Part shown: piece after piece, positions 36,677 through 46,781 of the stretch
How positions within the stretch are numbered: position 1 is the first letter of the stretch
Layout: each line of letters begins with the position of its first letter
Origin: Malania oleifera
Taxonomy: Eukaryota > Streptophyta > Magnoliopsida > Santalales > Ximeniaceae
Reading direction: 5' to 3'
DNA length: 64,000 bases
Assembly (NCBI RefSeq): GCF_029873635.1
Contig: NC_080423.1
Coordinates: 98,452,397-98,516,396 of the forward strand
Made by a program: the position numbers and the translations under genes
The notes under the pieces: generated by a model
Seen by the model: only the letters and a program-made list of their open reading frames with translations
Database searches by the model: none
Told to the model about the DNA's origin: nothing

Positions 36677-36750
36677 ATATCTGTTCACACTGTACATGGT
36701 TGGACTTTCTTTCTGTATTCATTTATTTGGTTTTTCTTTTTTTTGTGCAG

Positions 36751-36907
36751 TGATGAAAAGGTTATAAACAAAAGTGGTCCAGTGTATAAATGGCCATTTG
36801 CCTCTTCAAATAAGTCATCACACAATCCAACTTCGGATATAAAGCAGCTTTGCCAACTAGAAGCTAGAAGAACTAGATGGGAAATTGGAGCTGGTAAGAC
36901 AAAATGA
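36751..36907 (+). CDS. possible orphan terminal exon
   Basis: A long pyrimidine tract ending TTTTGTGCAG at 36750 is followed by an open frame to TGA at 36905-36907. The peptide includes SGPVYKWPFASSNKSSHN and ends ARRTRWEIGAGKTK. Composition is ordinary and the splice acceptor is strong. No family is recognised and no upstream exon was found; if it had one, the copia insertion would lie in the preceding intron. This is inference only. Confidence 0.3.
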
Positions 36908-37177
36908 ATATCATAAACAAATGGATATCCATTGCCATTTGCCTCTTCAAAGTTCTGCCACTTGGATTGTGATCCTTTTCCTGCCCTAGAAAAAGTAACA
37001 ACAACCATATGCAATGGCGTTACAAAACTATTTTCCCACCCAAGAAAAAAGCAACTGCTTGTTTGTTTTCTATTTGACTTGCAGCATAACTGAACTAATC
37101 AAACTTCAATATACACATTTGAGGAATATAAGTTGTGTCTGCTTGCAATCAACCAAGTGTGCGAATGCAGCAGCAGA

Positions 37178-39569
37178 TCAATCAACCTGAAGCTGAGTGT
37201 TGAACTCCAGCATCAGTTTGTTGAGCTTCTTGTTGCTTATCTTCTGCAGGTGGACCTTTGCATCCTCCTGCATGCTGCAAACAAAGAGGAACAACATAAA
37301 TAACTTTCCCTAGAAAATTTGATGAACCACATGCAAGCAAGGAAAATGATTTTCGATCACTTCAGGCATACGGAATGAGGTGTACACTTAGCTTTGCTCA
37401 TACATAAATACAGAATATGTAATATACTCCATGCACATTTTTAAAAAAAATATGGGGTATGTGTCACTGTTCTGAACAATTTAGCTTTAAAACTCGACAA
37501 ACCTTAGGGGAGGTGAAGTAGAGGAGGGTGGCAACAGCATCCGCGCAAGCTTAACAGCATCCTCATTGCAATTGATGACATGGTTGAAGCACAAATATCG
37601 CCCATACGATGAAATGTCTTCGAAGGCACAGATGTGTGCATCTACAATGAACTGGAGGTCCACAGTAACAAATAACCCATCTTCATACATCTCGGCAGCC
37701 CCTTTCAAGTATGGATTCGTGATCGTTAGATCAGGGCCAATCAGGAGCCCTCCATTTATGGACACCATGTTAACATCTCTGTCCATTGCCAGTGCCCATG
37801 CTGTCTTCTCGGCCAGGGTCTTCGAAAGACCATGCCACAACTGCTCCAGTGTAAATTTTGACAAATGATTTAGAAGGAAAAACTTGGAAAAAATAAATGA
37901 CAAATATGTGAGTTGAAAATATTCTTGCACTGTCATTAGTTACCCCCTTTGGTATTTTGGAGCTCTGGTTTGCAATAAATAATAATAATAATAATAATAA
38001 TTTTGGATTTAATGGTTTCCCTTATTCTACTATACAAAATAATGACATTGATGATCATGATCGTGGCGGTGATGATGAAACTCACTTCAACTTGGCCAGA
38101 AAACTCTATATTATATTAAAATGAAAGTTTTTGTTTTTCAGGTTGAAGTCCACATACACATGCAAACATGTCTGTCTACATACATGCGCATTGAAAAGGG
38201 CTCAAATTAAATAATGAAATCTTTGATATAAAATTATACTACAATGCTTAAACGAAACAAATATAATTTTACATGTCATGGCCATTCAATAGTAGTATCA
38301 TCGTAGGAGTCAACTTTGCATTATAAAGATAATTAAATATAGCAAAGTCATCATTATCCATTATCTGCATCAAAACTCCCATGTTACTTTCATTTTTTAA
38401 ACATTTTCTGATGGGTTGTTTTCAGTACTACAAGCAATGTACTTAAACCTAACTGTGCTCCATTATCATCTACTCAAATCTTTAGGAAGCATTCAACAAT
38501 TTTTTTGAAAAAAACTTCAACAACAAATATTAATTCAACAATTTTTTTCAACACTGAATATATATTTGACTTCTAACAGTATGATACTGATGCAACTCCA
38601 AGCAAAAGAAAGTACCTTGAATTTTTTGCAGAAATTTACGTCGCTCCAATTTCGCTCATCGAGGTCAGATGGAGTCGTGTTGCGGTCATCTCTCCAGATA
38701 ACTGCAGTAACAGAGGAGCTGAACACTACCTTCTCTATTGTGTCCGTCTGTGCACAGGCCTCCAGTACATTGTGTGCTGCTCTCACCTCCACATCTGCCA
38801 TGTATTCCTGCACCGAACCCAGAATCCAGATGCACAATTTTTCACTTGTTGGCACGATATGCAGCAAGAGATAAATAAATTGTATCATTTAAAGATTTTT
38901 ACTACTACAAAACTATAAATCTGTGTGATATGCCCATTAGAATGCAGTATGCACTTTGGGTCCACACGATGCCCGTGTAATATGTCTTTCTTTAATTGTT
39001 TTTTAATAAAATCAACTAATTTTTACATTTCTTTCTGTTCTATACTTTAATTAAATTTTTTTTATATGCCTACCATTTACTCTAGCCCACCATGAAAGAT
39101 TGTAAGTTGCTGGGCAAATATGGTTAAGTAATAGTAATTCTTTATGACTTTAAAAAGTAGATATGGGATATCTACGCGCATGTAATAAATAGTTAAGGGT
39201 ATTTCTATATTTCATTAGCTTGGATGTTAAATCAATATTTACACCAGTTAAAGAATAAAAAATTGACACCGAATTGGGCGGATCCTCTCTCTACATGTGC
39301 AGAATAAATATGAAGTATGCATGATCATTATTAGTCATATTTCCTTTTCATTATTCTTTGAGGTATTTTTGGCTTGCAGAAGCTGAATACAATGAGAAAT
39401 TCAGGAATAATATTTATTCCTTATCTATTCCTTATTATTCCATCCACCATGGATGAAGGAATAGGAAAGGAGGTAATTTTAGAGAATAGTTATTCCTTTT
39501 CTATTCCTTACTGTGGATTCACAAAAAATTTTAGATTGTTATTTACTTTATGATAACAACATATACACA

Positions 39570-39609
<40 letters not shown>

Positions 39610-40845
39610 TATTATTATTATTATTAGAACCATCAAATTCTTCAAATATAACTATACTATTCCTTAGAATAGGCACTTCTTGGGAACCAAACGTGAACAA
39701 AGTTCTTTTGACTTGTACTCTTGCTGTTAAACTACCAAAAAAATGACCACTGAAATGAATGAATAAACTCGCAAGTGCTGAACTTGACTGCTTGAAGCTT
39801 AGTCTTTTGGAACAGTCAGCAAGATGAGGTTTATTTGGTAACCAAATCAAAGAGTATTTCCAGAATCGGCAAGAGGGTTGTCAGATGTTTACCAAATCTT
39901 ACAAGCCTTCGTCTATTGTTCCAGTAAGGCAGGCTTTTCTAGAATTTCAAACTTCCCAATCCAAAGTTATAACACTAATATGGACAAGTAACTTGATTTG
40001 CTTATTTTAAAGACAACTACAGAAGGACTAATTCAAAAATCTCCATCCAACTGGGCATAAACTGGCATGTACATCATAATTCATATGCCTCCCAAATATA
40101 TGCTACCACCTAAGTTTCCCAAGAAATTTATCTCGTAAGGAAGCCGAAAAAAAAAAAAAAAAACAAAATATCATATCACAGAGCAGAAGACGCAAAAGCA
40201 TGAACAAACAGACATAGCATATAAGGTAAATAGTAAAAACCTACATCATAGGTGGGCTGGTCTGGAGGAGGCTCAAATGAATAGAACAAACCACAGCATC
40301 CTTTCAAGGCATCCACAATACTGTGGTAATCCAAAGGGTCTGACTGGAAAATCTTCAACTTCTTGTTATCACAAGAGAGCCCCTCAATCTTTTCCAGTTC
40401 GCCTGAAGACCCACAAAAACATATAGAACAAAATCAAACAACCACGAAATTAAACTAAGGATCTAAATTTCAAAATAAGATTAGGAAGAAATGGGGGAAT
40501 CAAACTCAGCCAGTTTCTTTCATAACAGAGAAATTCCATAAAAGGAAATAAAAAACAATTTCAAAGGACGGATTAAAAGGCATTCATTATAAATAAAAGC
40601 GAAGTTAAACAGGCATCAAACTTAGAAATTTTAAGAAAAAAGAATGGTGTGGCGATTGAGAAGGGGGAAAGAGGGAACAAACCAGGGTACTGGAGAGCAG
40701 CATGAACAGAGTAGCCTCTGTCCAAGAGGCGCTCCACAAGGCCTGAGCCCAGAAGCCCAGATGCATCCATTACGCAAACTGTCTTTGAGGCCTCACCATC
40801 ACCATCACCATCACCGTCACCGCCATTGAAGGAAGCTGTAGCCAT
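37178..40845 (-). CDS. cinnamoyl-CoA-reductase-like / SNL6-like reductase, five exons
   Basis: Exons: 40683-40845, 40245-40402, 38616-38807, 37503-37840 and 37178-37274. All junctions are GT-AG and the phases fit, giving 948 bp and 315 residues. The product is an extended short-chain dehydrogenase (Rossmann fold), probably cytosolic and NADP-dependent by family. The N-terminus has a GDGDGDGDGE repeat (9-18) followed by VCVMDASGLLGSG (23-35), a degenerate version of the TGxxGxxG cofactor loop. SSS lies at 137-139. The YxxxK position reads H174-G-L-S-K178, so the catalytic Tyr is His. The nearest family I recall is the SNL6 / Arabidopsis At2g23910-type CCR-like group, which shares the LWHxLxK wording, so the His seems to be a group trait rather than damage. 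True lignin CCR activity is therefore doubtful. Intron 2 holds a TA microsatellite and MITE-like DNA. Confidence 0.92.
37978..38001. repeat. (AAT)n microsatellite in intron 3
   Basis: About eight AAT units inside the third intron of the reductase gene (37841-38615). Confidence 0.9.
39366..39698. mobile_element. MITE-like block in intron 2 of the reductase
   Basis: Dense in GGAATA/TATTCC motifs like the insertion at 4265-4583. It starts near TTTTTGGCTTGCAGAAG and ends near ACTTCTTGGGAACCAAACG, which are imperfect inverted ends. It carries a (TA)n tract (about 39568-39608) and an (ATT)n tract. No target duplication was found, so boundaries and class are tentative. Confidence 0.35.
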
Positions 40846-40922
40846 TTGCGGAGCCGGAGAAGAAGGTTAGAATGAAAATGAGGATTCAGGTATGAAGAGG
40901 GGTTGATGGGTTTGTGCTAGCA

Positions 40923-40930
40923 TTTATATA
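40923..40930 (-). promoter_or_regulatory. TATA-box candidate of the reductase gene
   Basis: On the minus strand TATATAAA lies 78 bp upstream of the ATG at 40845. It is the only good TATA motif in the immediate 5' flank. Confidence 0.55.
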
Positions 40931-41030
40931 ATCAATTGATGAGAGAAAGGGAGAGGCATTGAAAGAGTGTTGTTGGCAGATGGTTGGGAGAGTGGTAGAT
41001 AGCTGAAGGGAAGAAACACAAGAGGGGAAA

Positions 41031-41034
<4 letters not shown>

Positions 41035-41067
<33 letters not shown>
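41035..41067. repeat. (GA)n microsatellite upstream of the reductase
   Basis: About sixteen GA units (CT on the gene strand) roughly 190-220 bp upstream of the start codon. In plants such tracts are common near promoters. Confidence 0.9.
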
Positions 41068-41071
<4 letters not shown>

Positions 41072-41099
41072 GGGGAAGGGAAGGTGCATTTAATGTACG

Positions 41100-41853
41100 G
41101 GTTCATGAAAAGATGGTTGGTGCCTTGGTGGATGCAGGGAAGGCGTGCAGGTCACGTGCAGAAAGCAGATGTGGAAGGCACATAGAGGCGGGCCGAGGGA
41201 AGCTGGACCCAGATGCCATTGGGCCCTTAGTGGGCTTTGCAAGCTCTTTTGGACTATTTTGGAGCCCCATGTCCAACTCCAACTGAGATGTGCTTTGGTC
41301 ACAGCACTGGCACTGAGGCAACCTGACCTCTGGCACTCTACTGACCACTGTTTTCATTTTTATTTTTTTTAAAAATTCTTTTTCTGCATGTGTTCGGAAT
41401 TACACAACAAAATAAATTTTTTTTTTTTACATGTATATATTTTTAGCTTTTTGAATATTCAAACCTAAAACTTTAATATAGAAGTAAGATTATTTAAAAA
41501 TATTTTAAAATCGAACTCAACCAATAGTCGATATGAAATTAAAACTTGGTCAACTCTTTTTTCCAAATTGATTTCGATTCATCCTCTTTTATTTTTTTTC
41601 CGACTATTAAAAAAGATTTTAATTATTAATGATCTAAGCATAGGATGATTTTTATTTTTTAAACAAAACAAAATAAAGTTGTGACGCTCTTAGAATTAGT
41701 TTAGATAAGATCCTGGATCGGATCGAACTATTTGTTAATCACATCAACGAGTTATTTTCTATTTTATTCACAAAATCACTGAGCCAATGCCTATAATTTG
41801 GTTCGTTATTGAGCAATTTGGTTCGATAACCCAAATCATGAACAACTATACCC
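41100..41853. other. intergenic, no gene seen
   Basis: 5' flank of the reductase gene, then AT-rich spacer. No feature is recognised. Confidence 0.55.
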
Positions 41854-42146
41854 TAAGGTTTCATTTAGGGAAAAAAAAAAAGGAAAATATGAATAAAAAT
41901 AGTTTGGTTATCAAGAAAAGTAAGAAAAAAAATAAAAAGAACATACTAATTAAATGAACATTATTTTGATTTTATGCACCAATAACATTTAATTTTTCTT
42001 AATTTTTAATCATATTAGATCAAATTTTTTATTTTTACGAATATTTGATATAAAGAGAAAATATAATGGAAAACAGTTTACTTTTTATTTTCCTTTACTT
42101 TTTTTTTATTTTTCCAATCAAAATCTTTTACTTAAACGAACCCTAA
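41854..42146. mobile_element. MITE-like element with imperfect terminal inverted repeats
   Basis: The left end TAAGGTTTCATTTAGG and the reverse complement of the right end, TTAGGGTTCGTTTAAG, match at about 12 of 16 positions. The interior is AT-rich and non-coding. No clear target duplication beyond TAA was seen, so the superfamily is unknown. Confidence 0.4.
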
Positions 42147-42297
42147 ATGGAAGTTTCAAACTAGTCATTAAAATTTGTAGGTTGCCACTTTATTTCAATC
42201 CAATGTGGTTTAATGATAACTAGTTGTTGGCATACACTACAAAATTATGTGAATAAATCATTTTTGGGGAAATTATGAGAGTTATATAATATTCAAA
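42056..42297 (+). repeat. dispersed duplicate segment, copy A
   Basis: About 240 bp nearly matching 46461-46691. Shared blocks include ATTTTCCTTTACTTTT, CATTAAAATTTGTAGGTTGC, AACTAGTTGT and GAGAGTTATATAATATTC. It overlaps the right half of the MITE-like element and continues into its flank, so the duplication is not simply two MITE copies. Confidence 0.8.
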
Positions 42298-42688
42298 ATT
42301 TTTAAAATAAATATATTTTATTAAATTACTTTTCTACCCATTTTTTGTAAATCTTTTAAATATGTAAATGATAAGTTGTAAATTAAGGGCATTTTAAGAA
42401 TGGTAAAGAAGGAGACTTTTATTAGAATCTATTTTTCTTCCTTTAGTTAATGATGATAATAATAAATATATATTATTAACTAAAATAAAATTCAAAAAAT
42501 TTATAAATTGGGATATTATCTTCTAGAAAACTTTCATAATTCATATATTAACTCTCAAAATAAAATATTAAAAAAAAAACAAAAATAATTTTAATCTAGT
42601 TTAAAATGGCCTAATTCAAAACTAAAAATAAATATTAAAAATTTATTTTTTTATAATTTTGAAATAAATGATCTTCATTCTCAATTAC
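42298..42688. other. AT-rich spacer
   Basis: No gene or repeat is recognised between the duplicate segment and the solo LTR. Confidence 0.6.
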
Positions 42689-44613
42689 TACTGTGTTGAC
42701 CTTATAGGTCACACCTGATTTGATAATGACAAATACTTGTTGTATTTGACGGTATATAAGGATATGTGCAGGTATATAATTGGTAAATCAAAATGATGGC
42801 ATATGAAGTAGAGCTTGATGACCCTGAAGACCATATTTTTGTTGTATTTTAAATTCATTTTATGTAATATGAGTCTATAATAGTAATTAGGATATAAGGT
42901 TTATAATAATTACTTGCATGTCATGCATATAGGATATATTATAAGCTTAATAACACCCTAGTGAGACCTTAGGTCCCAACACAAATGCACAATCACTCCC
43001 CATAATAACTTACTCAATTAGGGGATCAAATTGAAATGAATTGAACATAATAGACACAAAATGAGAGAGGTCGGGCGACCGAACCCCAGGTATTCAAATC
43101 ACCTCGAGCGCTCGAATCGTTGGGATGTCAACGGTTTGACTAGGCTTTGGGCGACCAAACCCTTAGAAAGTGACTTTTCACCAATTCAGGCTGCCAAACT
43201 TTTTAGTTCAAAATAGGCCTCGGTCGACTGAATCCCTTTGTTCGTTTAACCGAACATATTTTTGGGCACCGGAACCACACACCAAAACTTTTTGACTTTT
43301 GTTCAGTCAGCCAAGTTTGAACTTGGTTACCCAAACCATTTAAAAGGTCTTTTTGAACTGAGTCTATTCAGGCGACGAAACTGAAATTCAGCCACCCAAA
43401 TCTTCTCGAGTTACTTAATTATTTACCGAGGTTAAAAGGGTTAAACCGGGTTAAAAGTCCTAATGTGTTTTAAAACTTTCTTAATAATACCCTACATGTC
43501 CTAAACGACCATTATTTGACCTTGGTCTATATATATGGATTCATTTGTGTGAATTAAGAACTAATTAAGAAAATCATTAGGCAAAAATTCTCTTTATTTT
43601 CAAAATCCTACTTTGAAAATACTCTCATATTTTCATTCCCTTGATACATTTTAGTAATGTGAAAGCTTATTGATTGTGTTTGTGATTACTAGATATTGCT
43701 AATACTCCCATAGTATTGATAGATTATTTGATATTGATTTTAGGGAGTTTGGCTAAGTTTTATCTCACATATTTGAACTTTATAAATCTTGTGTTGGGAT
43801 AAACTAGCAAGCTTAAGGATCTTTGCATTGTCATTGCAAGATTCCTATAGTTTTGTTTTTGTTGTGCAAAAATATTTCCTACAAGTTACAATATCCTTCA
43901 AACTATTCTTATACTCATTTCATTGAAGGAAATCTTTTGAAGATAGTTTGATTATCTGATTATCATCTTTGAAACCCTGATTTGTTATTGAGATTTGATA
44001 TAACTTGTTTCAAAGATATAACTTGTTTAGAACACTCTTGAACATTATTGTGATTACATCCTGTTGAGTGTTGTTTGCACAAATATTCACACACTGAGCT
44101 TACATATTTTATATTGTTGATGTGCTTGTAATTGATTACGTTTGATACATATTTGCTTTATTGAAAAGCATAATCACTATACCTTGTCATATTGTGAAAT
44201 TACTGTTGTATTCTAGGCGTGGCCAGTGGAGGCGGTAATCTAGCCTGGAAGGATTGTTTTGGTTGAGATCAACTCCGCTAATTGACCTGGTGTATTAGGT
44301 GCTGCTCCACCCATTTAAGTGAGCCTTATAGTGGTAATCCTTGTAATTTTTAACCAAGGCGGGGACGTAGGCAGTTTGCCGAATCTCGATAACATTTCTG
44401 GGTATCATCCTTATTTACCGCTTTCTGGTGAATGCTTGGTTAATTTTATTGTGCAATTTAATTTTTCCTACATATTTAAATTGATTTAATTTATCTGCAA
44501 TAGTTGACCATAAGGTTGTATAATACTGTTGTTATGGGATTAACTTAGGATATTAATTTTTGAAAATACTAATTCATTCCCTCTCTTGTGTTCACGGTAA
44601 AGTTAACATACTG
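42689..44613 (+). mobile_element. solo LTR of a large Ty1/copia element, with TSD
   Basis: A 1915-bp LTR (42694-44608) starts TGTTGACC and ends AGTTAACA, flanked by identical TACTG (42689-42693 and 44609-44613). The start TGTTGACCTTATAGGTCACA and the AAGGCGGGGACGTAGGCAG…GCCGAATCTCGATAAC block are typical of long-LTR plant copia elements. No internal region or second LTR is present. The structure is that of a solo LTR left by recombination between the two LTRs of one element. It is related to the fragment at 26046-28006. Confidence 0.9.
43066..43400. repeat. GGCGACCGAA-type motif array in solo-LTR U3
   Basis: Repeated variants of GGCGACCGAAC / GGCGACCAAAC / CAGCCACCCAAA precede a TATATATATGG box near 43529. 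This corresponds in position to the GTCGACCGAC array of the related LTR at 26348-26665. Confidence 0.65.
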
Positions 44614-45525
44614 CTACTACTAATAAAATAAATCATGGTTTATTTCATTAATAGACTGAGACCGTTTCCATGGTTGACCTTATTATTTGTTTTATAAGTT
44701 GTTCATTTTTTACTAAAAAAGATTATAGATTATTTAATCTTTTATATTTTATAGTTTTCATAATTTAACTGAATTTTTTTTTTGTTATGTCACAATTAAG
44801 CTAATATGAATTACCTAAGGTTTTAGACAAATAGGTAATAATATTTTTTATTAATAATAATTTTATTGAAAAAGTAAATATTTTATAAAATAGTATATAA
44901 AGATACAAATGGATCGATGTTCCAAAGTCAAAGAACAAAAGAATAAAAAAAATAGTCAACTTATAGGTGGAGGACAAATTAAGAGATGTTATGGGTGCCT
45001 ACAATGTTGGCATCTTAATTTCATAATTCTTCCTAATCAAGTTCGACATCTTTTGAAAAAGATAAGGGAAAAAAGTATTTTAAAAATCAAATTTGTTGGA
45101 CAATCAATCCAATACATGTTTAAATGAAAAATATCAATGAAAATAATAAAATTATTTGATTTACTCAATGACTAGGTAAGAGAATAATTTAGTTTTTAAC
45201 TTAAGATAAAATTACTAGAGAAAAAATTTCATATGTAGCTATTACGATTAGAAGGTGAGAATATAATAATTATAAAATATTTTAATATATATATATATTT
45301 ATTATTTAATTATTTTTAAAAAATAATGATATTGAAGCCCCTTACATACTTGACTAATTCATTGAGATACGAGTCTACTCTTCTAACCTTATCATTAAAT
45401 TTACTATTCTATCATTTATTGAGAAGAATTTTTTAGGATGTATATATATATATAAGGTGAAAACCAAGGAAGACTTATGTGTGTGTGTGTGTGTGTGTCT
45501 AACAAGGAAGACTTAGTCTGTGACA
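44614..45525. other. AT-rich spacer
   Basis: No gene is supported. The 72-codon frame at 44909-45127 is Lys/Ile-rich and matches no known family. A (GT)n tract lies at about 45478-45499. Confidence 0.55.
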
Positions 45526-46020
45526 CCCGAATTTTTCAATCATTATATATATAACCCTACATCTCTAATACCATAATATCATCATCAAAGTCAATGCAGC
45601 AGAAAAATATAATACTTCTAATCCTTATGTACAATACCAAAGTTCTAAGATCTCCACAGAAATACATATATTGTCATATCATAAAGAACCCAGTGGGGTC
45701 CGAGGTATTGCTGTCCATAACATAATTAAACAAACAACGGAAGCAAATATTTTTCCTAATATCATACGTACTAGAGTACTAACCCAACCAGGACATCATC
45801 CAGTCCCAAAATAATACATATGACCGCCCCAAATATCCAAAAACTTCTAGCATAAACCATACAGTATCCTGCCCACAGTCACCCTCTATGTGATGGTTTA
45901 AGTCCCGCCCTGGAGCTCCTAGGCTCAACTTCCTAAAGGACCTGAAAAGTTAATATTCTGGATGGGGTGAGACACCTCTCAGTAAGATGAAATATATTAT
46001 TATTAATGTGCGGCAAATGA
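45526..46020 (-). mobile_element. Ty3/gypsy LTR fragment, minus orientation
   Basis: Starts TGTGACACCCG and contains GACCTGAAAAGTTAAT…GGGGTGAGACACCTC, the reversed LTR block also seen at 25445-25485 and in gypsy element 1. The right part of the LTR is missing. Confidence 0.6.
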
Positions 46021-46024
46021 GTTC

Positions 46025-46440
46025 TTATAACGTCCCGACCAGCCACGTGGGCCTCGGGGTGCTACTTTAGTAATATCCGTATTCCTGATATCATATTAAT
46101 CACATAAAAGTAACAAAAATAATTTAAATATCCTCAAATACATTACCAGAGTTCTAGACTATCATTATCCACAAGGGTCTCCAAGCCTTTAATATTACAA
46201 CCCAAAAATAAAAGATAGAATTCAACTTCATCCATACAAACCACACACATAAACTAAAAAAACTAAACTCAGCCCCTCCAACCTGCTAAGCACGATCCCT
46301 GGTACCTCCTGAAAAGTCAATGATCATTGGGGTGAGACACCTCTTAGTAAGACGGATTAAGTTAATATCAGAGCGTAACTAACATGAGTTTTAGTAGAAT
46401 TAGAAAATATTCATTTCTTCATTTAATCAAAAATAGCATT
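46025..46440 (-). mobile_element. second Ty3/gypsy LTR fragment, minus orientation
   Basis: Starts TATAACGTCCCGACC, then GCCACGTGGGCCTCGG, the reverse of the CCCACGTGGCGGGTCGGGG…TTACA end of gypsy element 1's LTR. It also carries CTGAAAAGTCAATGATC…GGGGTGAGACACCTC. It lies head-to-tail with the previous fragment in the same orientation and is truncated on the right. Confidence 0.65.
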
Positions 46441-46460
46441 TGTAGAATTGTACTCATACC

Positions 46461-46691
46461 TATATAGTTGAAAATAGTTTACTTCTTATTTTCCTTTACT
46501 TTTCTTTTGTTTCTCCAATCAAAGTCTTTGACCTAAACAAACCATAAATGGAAGTTTAAGACTAGTCATTAAAATTTGTAGGTTGCCACTTTATTTTAAT
46601 TTTAATGATAACTAGTTGTCGGCATACACAACAAAATTATGTGAATAAATATTTTTTGTGAAAATTATGAGAGTTATATAATATTCAAAAA
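46461..46691 (+). repeat. dispersed duplicate segment, copy B
   Basis: Partner of 42056-42297. It ends exactly where the left piece of the split copia element begins, so it marks the left edge of that copia fragment. Confidence 0.8.
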
Positions 46692-46781
46692 TATGCAGCA
46701 CTAGACAGGAAAGTAGTAGAGGAGGTGTATACAAGTAGCACGATAGACTACTCTAGTTTAAGAGTGTTTGGATATCTAGCC
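46690..46781 (+). pseudogene. left piece of a split Ty1/copia element (integrase C-terminal region)
   Basis: Encodes an integrase C-terminal segment of copia type (AALDRKVVEEVYTSSTIDYS, then SLRVFGYLA). The frame is interrupted exactly at TAGCC (46777-46781) by gypsy element 1 and resumes at 61883. Nothing upstream of the integrase remains, since the duplicate segment 46461-46691 abuts it. The copia element was thus already truncated, or was cut later. Confidence 0.85.

Larger units (their letters stand above)
31552..36681 (+). mobile_element. full-length but decayed Ty1/copia retrotransposon
   Basis: LTRs 31557-31918 and 36315-36676 are each 362 bp and end in CACAACA. The start is TGTTG in the 3' copy and TATTG in the 5' copy (one G-to-A change). 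The flanking 5-mers GTATC (31552-31556) and ATATC (36677-36681) look like one target duplication with one mismatch. The gene order gag, protease, integrase, RT, RNase H is diagnostic of Ty1/copia. By eye the LTRs differ at about 40 of 362 positions (around 11%), mostly transitions, so this is an old copy. Confidence 0.95.

Noticed and set aside
37566-37868. 100-codon plus-strand frame
   Set aside because: Antisense of exon 4 of the reductase gene.
38566-38874. 102-codon plus-strand frame
   Set aside because: Antisense of exon 3 of the reductase gene.
39513-39850. Frames over the TA/ATT tract
   Set aside because: Microsatellite translation inside intron 2 of the reductase gene.
40644-40829. 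Plus-strand frame ending in a His run
   Set aside because: It is the antisense of the GGTGAT repeat encoding the Gly-Asp tract in reductase exon 1.
44909-45127. 72-codon frame
   Set aside because: Lys/Ile-rich in an AT-rich spacer, no family, no splice or promoter support.
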